Shown: positions 29,132 through 37,889 of the stretch, piece by piece
How positions within the stretch are numbered: position 1 is the first letter of the stretch
How the letters are laid out: each line of letters opens with the position of its first letter
Assembly (NCBI GenBank): GCA_019359215.1
Contig: JAHHHS010000025.1
Span: forward strand, 1-64,000
Reading direction: 5' to 3'
DNA length: 64,000 bases
Source of the DNA: Nostoc indistinguendum CM1-VF10
GTDB taxonomy: Bacteria; Cyanobacteriota; Cyanobacteriia; Cyanobacteriales; Nostocaceae
The notes under the pieces: generated by a model
Told to the model about the DNA's origin: nothing
Databases searched by the model: none
What the model saw: only the letters and a program-made list of their open reading frames with translations
Position numbers and translations under genes: made by a program

Positions 29132-29405
29132 TTTTTTAGGGTGATAATTTTTCAGTAATTTTACCTATTTCCGAAAAAATTACAGTTGATTTATCTATAT
29201 ATGTAGTCAAATCCAGTTTATTATTGCCATACTTCAGTAAAACATATCCAGGTTAATCAAAAAAAAGGAAAAATGCTGCTATAAGTGTTGTGGTTGACAC
29301 TACATTAAAAAAGTTAGCGCTGATAATTAAGAGTTAGTTATTATGGGTTGATTTATCTGTATGTTTTTAGTCGGCAAATTTACAGAATTTGATTATTGAG
29401 TAAGT

Positions 29406-30842
29406 GTGAGGAAGTCTGTGACCATTCAAAGAAGTTCGGCGGAAGAAAATCAGTCGGGAAAAGCCTCAAAGTCCAGTAAAAGAATTTCCCTTTCCCATAA
29501 ATCGAAATCAGGACGTTGGCTGTGGTTTTGGGTAGGTATGAGTGGGATTGCAATGGTGTCAGCAACAGCAGGGGCGCTTTTGGCGGTGTCTTTAACCAGT
29601 ACGCCTTTGCAACAAGCCCAGCTAAGTCCACAGGAGGAGGCAGCCTTTGATGGAGATCGCATTTCTGGAGGTGTGCTGCGATTTTCAGAATTAACTCGCC
29701 CAGTCAATCTCTTAGTTATGGGGATGAGCGTACTTCCCCCAGATGTTCAAAACCCTCCCGAAGAAACCAAAAACCTGAGATATCTGCCCCAGGTAAACTC
29801 CTTTGATGGTCTTGCCGATGTGATGCTCTTGGTCAAATTTGATCCAGAGACGAAAAAAATAGTTATGCTTTCTGTTCCCAGAGATACCCGTACAGAAATA
29901 GAGGGGTATGGGGTGAGAAAAATTAATGCCGCCAATATTGAAGGTGGGCCAGCTTTGACTGCCAGAACAGTTAGTAATCTCTTAGGTGGGGCAGGAATTG
30001 ATCGCTATGTGCGAATTAACGTTCTCGGAGTTGCCAAGCTGATCGATGCTTTAGGAGGCGTAACAGTCTACGTCCCCAAAGATATGAAGTACCAAGATGA
30101 TTCTCAGCATTTGTACATCAATTTGAAGGCGGGTAAGCAGCATCTCAGCGGCGATCAGACACTGCAATTGCTGCGGTTTCGCCATGACGAACTTGGTGAT
30201 ATTGGTCGAATTCAGCGGCAGCAAATGGTCATGCGTGCCTTAATGGATCAAACACTCAACCCAGCTACTGTAGCTCAATTCCCTAAAGTTCTTGAGGTAG
30301 TGAAAGACCACATTGATACCAATTTGACGGTTGAAGAGTTAGTGGCACTAATGGGTTTTGGGGTGCGGACAAATCGCTCTAATATGCAAATGTTAATGCT
30401 GCCAGGCCGCTTTAGCGAAAAGAGTGAGTTTGATGCTAGCTATTGGTTGCCCAACAAAGATGGTATTGCCAAACTGATGGCTCAACACTTTGGTTTGGAA
30501 TCAGAACAGGAACAGCAAATGGCTGATCCAGGCTCTTTGCGTGTAGCAATTCAAGATAGTACAGGTGGTGATCGCTCTAACCTGCGACCATTGATTAGAG
30601 CCTTGGAAAAATCTGGATATCGCAACGTCTATGTAGCTAAGGCATGGGGTGAACCTCTAGAGGTGACTCATATTGTCGCCCAGCAAGGAGATGGTGAAAG
30701 TGCCGAATCAATTCGTGACACTTTGGGATTTGGCGAAGTGCGTGTAGAAAGTACTGGCAACCTTGGCTCAGATATTAGTATCCAAGTAGGCCAGGATTGG
30801 TTGCAACAAAAATCTATTTTAGAGGAGTTGCTGACGGAATAA
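29406..30842 (+). CDS. LytR-CpsA-Psr (LCP) family cell-wall glycopolymer transferase
   Basis: The product has 478 residues. A basic N-terminus precedes one transmembrane helix (about residues 41-65). The extracytoplasmic LCP domain follows (about 100-310) with NLLVMGM, the DVMLLVKFDP segment, SVPRDTRTEI (catalytic Arg/Asp area) and LLRFRHDELGDIGRIQRQQ, all typical. The C-terminal ~90 residues form a LytR_C-type domain (VAIQDSTGG...LRPLIRALEKSGY). LCP proteins attach glycopolymers to peptidoglycan. The start is a GTG; translation upstream is not family-like. A mixed repeat element follows the stop. Confidence 0.92.
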   Translation: MRKSVTIQRSSAEENQSGKASKSSKRISLSHKSKSGRWLWFWVGMSGIAMVSATAGALLAVSLTSTPLQQAQLSPQEEAAFDGDRISGGVLRFSELTRPVNLLVMGMSVLPPDVQNPPEETKNLRYLPQVNSFDGLADVMLLVKFDPETKKIVMLSVPRDTRTEIEGYGVRKINAANIEGGPALTARTVSNLLGGAGIDRYVRINVLGVAKLIDALGGVTVYVPKDMKYQDDSQHLYINLKAGKQHLSGDQTLQLLRFRHDELGDIGRIQRQQMVMRALMDQTLNPATVAQFPKVLEVVKDHIDTNLTVEELVALMGFGVRTNRSNMQMLMLPGRFSEKSEFDASYWLPNKDGIAKLMAQHFGLESEQEQQMADPGSLRVAIQDSTGGDRSNLRPLIRALEKSGYRNVYVAKAWGEPLEVTHIVAQQGDGESAESIRDTLGFGEVRVESTGNLGSDISIQVGQDWLQQKSILEELLTE

Positions 30843-30934
30843 TTCGTAATACTCGCCATTCGCGTAGCGTCTCGTAGAGAAGGCGAGAAGCAAGCTACGT
30901 AATTCGTAATTCGTAATTCGTAATTCGTAATTAA
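30841..30934. repeat. Heptad tandem repeat split by a short dispersed repeat
   Basis: AATTCGT units occur at 30841 and, four in tandem, at 30901-30928. Between them (about 30850-30900) lies a dispersed repeat containing GCGTAGCGTCTCGTAGAG and GAAGCAAGCTACG. It looks as if the dispersed element entered a heptad array between the LCP and cnaT genes. Confidence 0.75.
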
Positions 30935-32008
30935 TTACACTGACATAAATGCTGCTGACAGGGAATTTACTACCTGGTTAAGTTCTTGAAGTTTAGCTGC
31001 TACTGCACCATTGGTTAATAATTCTTCTGCCTTAGCTAAAGCCTCTGGCATATCTAGACAAATACCACTCCGCCAGAGGTAAAATCCGCCATTCCACAAG
31101 GCTGTTTGCATTAATTCGCCTGGTTCACCTGCCAAAACTTTCTGAATATCCGCCATCAATTCTTCAGTAGTTCCAAGGGGTACGTTCTTGGTAGTAAAGC
31201 CGTAATCACGCGGTACGAGGTGCAATCGTTCTACCTCTTGGGATGCTACGGATGAAGATAAGCTGATAATCGCAGTGCGATCGCGCGGTAAATCACAGCT
31301 ACCTTCCAATCCTTTCACTAGTGTAAATTTTGTTACTCCCCGCAGATCGAGAGCCATCTTAAACATCCCTTCTGTCGGCGGATGAACAAACCCAGCAATT
31401 ACGTGAGCATCCCCGCCATAAGGACACCAGATTAACTCCATTGTTGCCAATGGCGGACGTTTGCCAAGTTGGTCGCGGTACTCCCAAATACTTGTAGTTA
31501 AGGGAAAATGCTGAGGTAGATAAATAAAGCCGATTCCCGTTTGCTCAAACACTTGTTGAGTTTTTGCTAGTGGTAGGGTAGTCCAATCGACTCCTAAACC
31601 CTGCCAAATATCTATTAGAGGTAAGCCGTACTTTGTTGGAAGGCGATCGCCACCGTGCATTACCACTGGTTGTCCAACTGCGGCGAGTAGTAAAGCTGTT
31701 ACCGGGCTAATTGGTGCTGTGCGTGTTCTGCCATCATAAGGGATGCCAAGAGCGATCGCTGGTCGCCGAGAGTCGAATGGTTGCAGTTTTGGCCCCAGTT
31801 CATCATAGGCATCCAACATTCCTGCTAACTCTTCTCCTGTAGGACGTTTGATTCGATGAGCAATCAAAAACGCTCCAATTTGGGCTGGTGTAGCTTCACC
31901 CAGCAGCATCATTTTAGTGGCGGTAGCCGCTTCGGCGCGAGTTAAGTTCTCGCCTGTATGGTTTCCGCTACCCACTTTTTTCAGTAATTCCCTAAATACA
32001 TTGCTCAT
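30935..32008 (-). CDS. cnaT: CnaT, anthranilate phosphoribosyltransferase-like nitrate regulator
   Basis: The product has 357 residues of the TrpD-like glycosyltransferase fold: an N-terminal helical part (LLKKVGSGNHTGENLTRAEA, EATPAQIGAFLIAHRIKRPTGEELAGM), then an alpha/beta domain. The canonical TrpD GTGGD loop is absent (here GIPYDGRTRTAP), so it is unlikely to be the tryptophan enzyme. In Anabaena PCC 7120 a gene of this type next to ntcB, cnaT, is needed for expression of the nir operon. The position beside ntcB and close to nirA supports the same identity. The biochemical activity is unknown. Confidence 0.85.
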   Translation of the reverse strand: MSNVFRELLKKVGSGNHTGENLTRAEAATATKMMLLGEATPAQIGAFLIAHRIKRPTGEELAGMLDAYDELGPKLQPFDSRRPAIALGIPYDGRTRTAPISPVTALLLAAVGQPVVMHGGDRLPTKYGLPLIDIWQGLGVDWTTLPLAKTQQVFEQTGIGFIYLPQHFPLTTSIWEYRDQLGKRPPLATMELIWCPYGGDAHVIAGFVHPPTEGMFKMALDLRGVTKFTLVKGLEGSCDLPRDRTAIISLSSSVASQEVERLHLVPRDYGFTTKNVPLGTTEELMADIQKVLAGEPGELMQTALWNGGFYLWRSGICLDMPEALAKAEELLTNGAVAAKLQELNQVVNSLSAAFMSV

Positions 32009-32052
32009 TTGTGCTTTGTCCTACCCTACGGGAAGCCGCAAACGCGTCTATG

Positions 32053-32148
32053 TTATTTGTCCATTGTCCTTTGTCATTTGTCATTTGTTCTTTGTAAATA
32101 ACCGAAAATCACTAATGACTAATGACCAATGACTAATAACTAATGACA
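32053..32148. repeat. Heptanucleotide tandem repeats between cnaT and ntcB
   Basis: Two runs are seen: TTGTCATTTGTCATTTG-type units (about 32055-32090) and AATGACTAATGACCAATG-type units (about 32112-32148). They fill the cnaT-ntcB gap. Confidence 0.75.
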
Positions 32149-32149
32149 T

Positions 32150-33097
32150 TTAAGAAGCCGATCGCTGCTGATCAATTTGTAATGGGATATTTTCGCGCAC
32201 GAGTTGCCAAAAGTGCTTGATGGGGGGAATTAGCAGCCGATCTTGAGTTGTTACCATCACTACCCGCCGAGTCAAACTGGAACCATCTGCTAAACCACTA
32301 TTACTATTGCTAGCTAAGGAACGAATCGCCAAGGTAGGGTCAATACGTGCTTCTATTAATGCTGATTGAGGTAGTAAAGCTATCAGTTCTCCTTGGCGCA
32401 CTACTCCCCGGAAGGCATCTAAGGTATTTACCTCTAAAGCTGCTTGGAGTTTAGCTTCCATTCGCTCAAATCTATCTTGTATTAAGCGCTGCATCCCATA
32501 ACCATCTTTAAAAACCACTTGGGGATAACGAATTAGCTCCGACCAAGGAACGCATTCATATTGGGCTAGTGGATGATTGGCTGCGGTCAGAACTTCTATA
32601 GGTTCATCATAAAGTACTTCTACCACCATTTCTCTACCAGTGGTTAAAAAGCGATTATTCATCACAATTGCTAAATCCACCAATCCATCTTTGAGGACTT
32701 TCAGGGCGCGATCGCTTCCCAATGAAGTCACTCGCAATTGCACATCTGGATAATCATGACAAAAATTTTGCAACACTGGGGGTAAGTAAGATCCACATAG
32801 GGAGTGAATCGCGGCAATGCAAAGTTCTGGCTGCTTTCCAGCAATTAAATCAGCTAATTCTTCTGTGGCTGCCTGCCATTCTTGGCAAATTTTGCGGACA
32901 CGGGGTAGTAAACATTCACCTCCCAGCGTCAATTTTGCATGATTATTTCTATGAAACAGTTCTACACCCAAATCTGCTTCCAATGCCTGGATTTGGCGAC
33001 TAATGGTCGATTGGGTAACACCAGATGTTCGCGCTGCTTGTTGAAAGCTGCCGGTTTGTGCGATCGCCAGAAAGGCTTGCAACTGCTCTAGGCGCAT
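32150..33097 (-). CDS. ntcB: LysR-type nitrate assimilation regulator NtcB
   Basis: The product has 315 residues. The N-terminal winged helix-turn-helix (about residues 1-60, with LQAFLAIAQTGSFQQAARTSGVTQSTISRQIQALE split across the two helices) is typical of LysR regulators, followed by the effector-binding domain. NtcB activates nirA-operon genes in response to nitrite in cyanobacteria. Identity rests on the LysR class, close position to cnaT and nirA, and the promoter upstream with an NtcA box. Candidate target: the TGCA-N5-TGCA element before nirA. Confidence 0.88.
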   Translation of the reverse strand: MRLEQLQAFLAIAQTGSFQQAARTSGVTQSTISRQIQALEADLGVELFHRNNHAKLTLGGECLLPRVRKICQEWQAATEELADLIAGKQPELCIAAIHSLCGSYLPPVLQNFCHDYPDVQLRVTSLGSDRALKVLKDGLVDLAIVMNNRFLTTGREMVVEVLYDEPIEVLTAANHPLAQYECVPWSELIRYPQVVFKDGYGMQRLIQDRFERMEAKLQAALEVNTLDAFRGVVRQGELIALLPQSALIEARIDPTLAIRSLASNSNSGLADGSSLTRRVVMVTTQDRLLIPPIKHFWQLVRENIPLQIDQQRSAS

Positions 33098-33133
33098 TTT
33101 TATGTAGCCTGAATTACATTTATAGCTTTCATT

Positions 33134-33175
33134 AAGTTAACGGTTTTTTATCCACAATTTAGTATAGTTTGTTAC
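33134..33175 (-). promoter_or_regulatory. NtcA-activated promoter of ntcB
   Basis: On the minus strand GTAACAAACTATAC (33175-33162) is a perfect GTAN8TAC NtcA box. Exactly 22 bases later comes TAACTT (33139-33134), fitting TAN3T. This is the standard spacing for NtcA class II promoters, 37 bases before the ntcB ATG. Confidence 0.88.
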
Positions 33176-33451
33176 AGCATTTTTTATCTGATTTACATTT
33201 GTGTAAAACAGGGTTAACTGCCTTAATCGTCAATTATCCGCTTTGCACGGGTTTTTTCGGAAAATATCGCCAAAAAAGAATTGACTATTTTCTGCTGGAA
33301 TATATAATTTTTAGATAAGATTTTTAATTCGTCACATTATACGGCGGATTATGAGGTTTGAGCAACACAAGTAAGTTTCTGTGCAACTTGCGGATACGGT
33401 TGTGATCGCGTCATACTTGCATTTACTAATTACGAATTATGTTGATTATTT

Positions 33452-33697
33452 CTATTCTGTCTGTTGCACGGCAGTGTTAGGCTGCTGACGTTGGGCAACC
33501 TGAATTAACAACCTCAATGCCTCATTCACCGTTTTATCATTAGGAAAAGCTTGGGCAACATCGGGATCTAAAAGTACTAAGTTTGTCCCATGACGATACC
33601 GCTCAATATACTTACCTCTGATTCCTCCCTCCATTTGAGCAAAATCATACTCAGAACGTAATTCGTCTTCCATTTCATTCTCAATTTCTTTCTTCAT
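33452..33697 (-). CDS. Antitoxin-like small protein, no partner
   Basis: From the ATG at 33697 the product has 81 residues: a charged N-terminus (KKEIENEMEDELRSEYDF), then RGKYIERYRHGTNLVLLDPDVAQAFPNDKTVNEALRLL (written in two parts: a basic linker and a DPDVAQAF helix region). This pattern is common among small cyanobacterial antitoxin-like proteins. The frame is open 22 codons upstream to 33763, but those residues look unrelated. No toxin gene adjoins it, so it is either solitary or a leftover. Confidence 0.6.
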   Translation of the reverse strand: MKKEIENEMEDELRSEYDFAQMEGGIRGKYIERYRHGTNLVLLDPDVAQAFPNDKTVNEALRLLIQVAQRQQPNTAVQQTE

Positions 33698-33865
33698 AAA
33701 ACCTTTTCTCTTGACGGGTGGCTTTTCGAGCGCTGATAATTGCAGAAATTTTCCATATATCATTTGCTTTATGGTGAAGCCGCTATGCTATAAAAAATAT
33801 TTCGTAGTCCGCACCTGCGGAATATGAATTGACTCTCCAAGCCTCCCCATCCTCTTTGAAAAAAT

Positions 33866-35203
33866 TTACCACTCAGCTAAAGCGATCGCTATTCCTTGTT
33901 GCAAATCTGCTAAGAGTGAAACATCATTGGCTAATTGCAGCAATTGTTGATGTGCAACTTCCCCACCCAGATTTTTCAGTGCCGCGCTCGCGTGCAGTCT
34001 CACCGATACATTAGAATCAGCTAGCAGCGAAATCAATGGTTCAATAGCTTGCATTTCACCTAACTGTCCTAAAGACAAGGCGATCGCACTTTTTACATTA
34101 GCAATTTCTGTGGCTGGATGCTGCGTTAGCGCAGCTCGCCGTTCGCGTAGCGTTCCGCAGGAAAGGCATCGCAGTATTTGCAATAATATTTCTACGGCTT
34201 GTGTAGTTTGTGGCTTTTGCACTCGCCCTAAAACTGTAACAATTTCTTGCCAAAGTGTCTCTGAAGTGCTTTGATTAAAAGCTGTTTGCAAATATTCCAA
34301 ACTGGATGGTGTCCCCACCCAAACCAAAGCGCGGATGGTTTCTAATTGCAGCGGCAGCGGTGTATGGGGTGATATTAGCAGATCAAATAAATGTTTTGCA
34401 GCGTCATCACTACCCATTCTGGAAAGAGAAACTGCGGCTGCACAACAAACATCAATATTAAAGTCGTAAAGCTTGGGTTGTAGTCTCGTCACCAAATCTA
34501 ATGCTTCGCGTAAGTCAGAGCGAAAACCTAAACCAAGGACTGCTGCACGCCTGACTGTAGCAGCGATATCATCCAAAGCGTTTAACAAGATTGGTGGTAC
34601 ACGTTCGTCATGAAAACTGCTGAGGGCTTCAATTGCAGCAGTGCGGATTGTTGCTTGTGAATCTTGCACTACACTCAACAACGGTGTGATGGTTTCCGTT
34701 TGGGGAATACAGGAAAGCGATCGCACTGCTAAAAGTCGTGTATCTTCATCTAATAAAAGTTCAGAAAGTGCTGCGATCGCAACAGTACCCATTTGCCCTA
34801 TTGCTGTAGCTGCGATCGCTTTGAGTTCTTCATCCTCATCAGTTTTCAACAATTCAATCAAGGGTGCGATCGCTTCTGGGTGCTGAAATTCGCCTAAAGT
34901 CCGTGCTGCATACCAGCGTAATTCTTCCTCTGCATCTTCGTCTTCTAATATCTCAATGAGTGGTGGGATAGCAATATTTCCCAAGCGAGTCAACGCCTTG
35001 GTGATTTCCCAGCGTTGCTGAAAATCCCCCATTTCTAACATTGAAAGTGTTAATTTCAACAGATATTCTAGATTTTTAACTATCTCTGGATGCTCAGAGT
35101 CTGTCCCTAAAATTAATTGTTGTAAATATTGAATTAGTGATGACCAATCAGCCGTATCATGTGCTGTCTGGGCTTGCACTAAAAGCTGGTTGATATTACT
35201 CAC
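33866..35203 (-). CDS. HEAT-repeat protein of the nitrate region
   Basis: The product has 445 residues built of about ten HEAT-like helical repeats (for example RWYAARTLGEFQHPEAIAPL, AIAATAIGQMGTVAIAAL, IRTAAIEALSSF, VRRAAVLGLGF, VRLHASAALKNLGG). No catalytic motif is seen; such proteins are scaffolds, and related ones act as phycobilin lyase subunits. It follows the Rieske gene on the same strand by 20 bases, so they are probably co-transcribed divergently from nirA. About 18 residues near position 345-360 (around LRERRAALTQHPA) are encoded by an inserted dispersed repeat. Role in nitrate assimilation is inferred from position only. Confidence 0.8.
   Translation of the reverse strand: MSNINQLLVQAQTAHDTADWSSLIQYLQQLILGTDSEHPEIVKNLEYLLKLTLSMLEMGDFQQRWEITKALTRLGNIAIPPLIEILEDEDAEEELRWYAARTLGEFQHPEAIAPLIELLKTDEDEELKAIAATAIGQMGTVAIAALSELLLDEDTRLLAVRSLSCIPQTETITPLLSVVQDSQATIRTAAIEALSSFHDERVPPILLNALDDIAATVRRAAVLGLGFRSDLREALDLVTRLQPKLYDFNIDVCCAAAVSLSRMGSDDAAKHLFDLLISPHTPLPLQLETIRALVWVGTPSSLEYLQTAFNQSTSETLWQEIVTVLGRVQKPQTTQAVEILLQILRCLSCGTLRERRAALTQHPATEIANVKSAIALSLGQLGEMQAIEPLISLLADSNVSVRLHASAALKNLGGEVAHQQLLQLANDVSLLADLQQGIAIALAEW
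34121..34174. repeat. Dispersed repeat inside the HEAT-repeat gene
   Basis: GTTCGCGTAGCGTTCCGCAG and flanking CTGCGTTAGCGCAG are shared in style and partly in sequence with the element at 2127-2200. It is read in frame. Confidence 0.65.
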
Positions 35204-35223
35204 GATACCCTAAATTGTATTGT

Positions 35224-35637
35224 TTAACTTGGCTTGACTACAACTGAATTGCCCTCAATCTTGGCGGCGTAAGTTTTAAGCGCTTCTGTCGCTGGGCCTT
35301 TTTGCACTTTACCATCAATGCCAAATTCCGAACCATGACAGGGACAGGCGAATTTTTTTGCCTCAACTTGCCATGCTACGGTGCAATTTGCGTGAGGACA
35401 GGTAGGGTTAACAGCTGTCAGATTTGCGCCTTTAGATGTGCCGACTACCAAGACAGGCCCAGCAGGTGAGTTTTTCGCCAGCAATTGACCTGTTTTATCT
35501 AATTCTGCCGAAGTTCCTACTGTTTGCCAATCTCCCGTTGCTGAATTTGTCCCAGAAGAACAAGCTGCGATCGCTATAGGTAGAGAACTCGCTATCCCAC
35601 CCAAACCTACCCAATTAATAAAATCACGACGTTTCAT
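35224..35637 (-). CDS. Exported Rieske [2Fe-2S] protein
   Basis: The product has 137 residues. The N-terminus KRRDFINWVGLGG is a twin-arginine signal, followed by a possible lipobox-like AAC. The Rieske cluster ligands are present as CPHANC and CPCHGSEF (two Cys and two His). It is shorter than cytochrome b6f PetC and more like a small periplasmic arsenite oxidase-type or ferredoxin-like Rieske protein. It likely forms a unit with the HEAT gene downstream and diverges from nirA. Its electron partner is unknown; a link with nitrate metabolism is inferred from position. Confidence 0.85.
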   Translation of the reverse strand: MKRRDFINWVGLGGIASSLPIAIAACSSGTNSATGDWQTVGTSAELDKTGQLLAKNSPAGPVLVVGTSKGANLTAVNPTCPHANCTVAWQVEAKKFACPCHGSEFGIDGKVQKGPATEALKTYAAKIEGNSVVVKPS

Positions 35638-35781
35638 AGGTGCTGAAATGATATTTAAGTTTTAGCTAACATCTGCTACTCAATTTTGGATTCAGAATTG
35701 ATCTACAGCAATTCAAAATCCCTTTGATCATTTCAAATACCCTGCATTAAGCGCTTTGCGTGGCTCATTGGCTGGCTTTGA

Positions 35782-35794
35782 TGCAAAAAATGCA
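35782..35794. promoter_or_regulatory. NtcB-type box, TGCA-N5-TGCA
   Basis: TGCAAAAAATGCA is a perfect inverted repeat that also fits the LysR T-N11-A rule. It lies 38 bases before the NtcA box of nirA. Such elements have been described as NtcB targets at the nirA promoter of unicellular cyanobacteria; the assignment here is by match and position. Confidence 0.65.
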
Positions 35795-35832
35795 TATAAT
35801 TTATTCATTTTCAGCAATTTTACCAAAAAACC

Positions 35833-35874
35833 GTAACATTTTATACGATTTTAACATAAATCTGGCTTTAACTT
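35833..35874 (+). promoter_or_regulatory. NtcA-activated promoter of the nirA operon
   Basis: GTAACATTTTATAC (35833-35846) is a perfect GTAN8TAC box. After exactly 22 bases comes TAACTT (35869-35874) as -10 hexamer. Spacing and hexamer are the same as at ntcB. The predicted leader to the nirA ATG is about 270 bases. The weak open frame covering this stretch is not a gene. Confidence 0.9.
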
Positions 35875-36149
35875 ATGAGTATCGAAATTGTTACATGAAC
35901 ATTATCCAAACCTGCTTGACAAATTTCCAAGATGTAAATGGCAACAAGTTTTTCTTAACTAATCACGGATTTGGAGTTTCGCTTTGGAATGCTCTTAAGT
36001 AAAAATAATCAGCCATAAGCAAATATTAAGTTTTTATTTCCTAAGCCTCGTAGATACAACACTTGATGGAACTACGGGTTAATTGATATTGAGCAAGCAT
36101 CATCACAAGTTCTCACTAAATTTCAGTAATTTGCATTGAGAGTCAGATC

Positions 36150-37754
36150 ATGACAGACACAGCAACTACCACTACCAGCCTCAATAAGTTCGAGAAATTC
36201 AAAGCGCAAAAAGATGGACTCACCATCAAGGGTGAGATAGAGAAATTTGCTGCCCTTGGTTGGGAAGCAATGGACGAAATCGATCGAGATCATCGACTCA
36301 AATGGGTGGGTGTGTTTTTTCGCCCAGTTACTCCAGGTAAGTTTATGATGCGGTTGCGGATGCCTAACGGTATTCTCAGCAGCAGTCAGATGCGTGTTTT
36401 AGCCCAAGTAGTGCAACGTTACGGTGATGATGGCTGCGCTGATATTACTACGAGGCAGAATATCCAATTACGGGGGATCAGAATTGAAGATTTACCAGAT
36501 ATCTTTAATAGATTTCACGCAGTTGGTTTAACCACTATCCAGTCAGGAATGGATAACGTCCGCAACATCACAGGTGATCCGGTAGCGGGGCTGGATGCAG
36601 ATGAGTTGTATGACACACGAGAGTTGGTACAGCAAATTCAGGATATGCTCACCAACAAAGGTGAAGGGAACCCAGAGTTTAGCAACTTACCACGAAAGTT
36701 TAATATTGCGATCGCAGGTGGAAGAGACAATTCAGTTCACGCTGAAATTAACGATTTAGCTTTTGTTCCAGCATTTAAGGAAGGGACTGGGGACTGGGTA
36801 CTTGGTACTGGGCAAGAATTTTCCCAATCACCAATATTTGGTTTCAACATCATTGTCGGTGGCTTTTTCTCAGCTAAACGCTGTGAGGCGGCGATTCCTC
36901 TGAATGCTTGGGTACTTCCCGAAGATGTAGTTGCTGTATGTAGAGCCGTTTTGGAAGTCTTTCGTGATCATGGCCCGCGTGCTAATCGGCAAAAATCGCG
37001 CCTAATGTGGCTAATTGATGAATGGGGTGTAGAAAAGTTTCGAGTAGAAGTAGAAAGCCGTTTGGGTAAATCATTGTTACCCGCAGCCGCAAAAGACGAA
37101 ATCGACTGGGAAAAACGCGACCATACCGGGGTATATAAACAAAAACAACCAGGATTAAATTACGCAGGTTTGAACATTCCTGTCGGGCGGCTGTATGCTG
37201 AAGATATGTTTGAAATTGCCCGTCTGGCGGAAGTTTACGGCAGTGGCGAAATTCGCTTCACAGTTGAGCAAAACATCGTTATCCCCAATATTTCTGACTC
37301 GCGTTTAGCAACATTTTTAACAGAGTCTTTGCTAGAAAGGTTTTCTATTGATCCAGGTTTGCTAACGCGATCGCTAGTTTCTTGCACAGGCGCACAATTT
37401 TGCAACTTTGCCCTCATCGAAACCAAAAACCGCGCCCTGGCAATGATTAAAGCCTTAGAAGCAGATTTAACCTTCACCAATCCAGTCCGAATTCACTGGA
37501 CAGGTTGCCCTAACTCTTGCGGACAGCCTCAAGTTGCAGATATCGGCTTGATGGGAACTAAAACTCGTAAAAATGGCAAAACCTTGGAAGGCGTTGACAT
37601 ATATATGGGTGGCAAAGTTGGCAAAGATGCTCATTTAGGAACTTGCGTTACCAAAGGCATACCATGCGAAGACTTGCAGCCAGTATTGCAAGATTTACTA
37701 ATCAAAAACTTTGGGGCAAAACTCAAGCAAGAAGCTTTAGTAATTAACAGTTAG
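36150..37754 (+). CDS. nirA: Ferredoxin-nitrite reductase
   Basis: The product has 534 residues, the usual size for cyanobacterial NirA, which reduces nitrite to ammonium with six electrons from ferredoxin. The siroheme/[4Fe-4S] ligands are visible as SCTGAQFC (CX5C) and TGCPNSCGQ (CX3C). The RPVTPGKFMMRLRMPNG and TTRQNIQLRGI segments match the family's ferredoxin and substrate regions. The ATG at 36150 is the first after a long leader carrying the NtcA promoter. It heads the nir operon; nrtA follows after 135 bases holding a hairpin. Confidence 0.97.
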   Translation: MTDTATTTTSLNKFEKFKAQKDGLTIKGEIEKFAALGWEAMDEIDRDHRLKWVGVFFRPVTPGKFMMRLRMPNGILSSSQMRVLAQVVQRYGDDGCADITTRQNIQLRGIRIEDLPDIFNRFHAVGLTTIQSGMDNVRNITGDPVAGLDADELYDTRELVQQIQDMLTNKGEGNPEFSNLPRKFNIAIAGGRDNSVHAEINDLAFVPAFKEGTGDWVLGTGQEFSQSPIFGFNIIVGGFFSAKRCEAAIPLNAWVLPEDVVAVCRAVLEVFRDHGPRANRQKSRLMWLIDEWGVEKFRVEVESRLGKSLLPAAAKDEIDWEKRDHTGVYKQKQPGLNYAGLNIPVGRLYAEDMFEIARLAEVYGSGEIRFTVEQNIVIPNISDSRLATFLTESLLERFSIDPGLLTRSLVSCTGAQFCNFALIETKNRALAMIKALEADLTFTNPVRIHWTGCPNSCGQPQVADIGLMGTKTRKNGKTLEGVDIYMGGKVGKDAHLGTCVTKGIPCEDLQPVLQDLLIKNFGAKLKQEALVINS

Positions 37755-37792
37755 TAAGTAGCTGAAGAGCATTAAATAAAAAATAAAATCCT

Positions 37793-37845
37793 AGTTCGTA
37801 GTGAGTGAGCAAGGTTTATTAAGACTAAAGTTCTCACTACAAACT
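37793..37845. repeat. Intercistronic hairpin nirA-nrtA
   Basis: AGTT plus GTAGTGAG (37793-37805) pair with CTCACTAC plus AACT (37833-37845). Part of it (CTCACTACAAACTT) recurs before nrtB near 39276-39292. It could protect or partly terminate the nirA part of the message. Confidence 0.6.
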
Positions 37846-37889
37846 TGAATTTATTTACGCCTCGTTACTGAATTGGTAGTGCTTAATAA

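Noticed and set aside
30935..32008. Calling this gene trpD
   Set aside because: The canonical GTGGD phosphoribosyl-pyrophosphate loop is absent and the position beside ntcB fits cnaT better.
35760..36002. 80-codon open frame before nirA
   Set aside because: It overlaps the NtcB-type box, NtcA box and -10 hexamer of the nirA promoter, so it is regulatory DNA.
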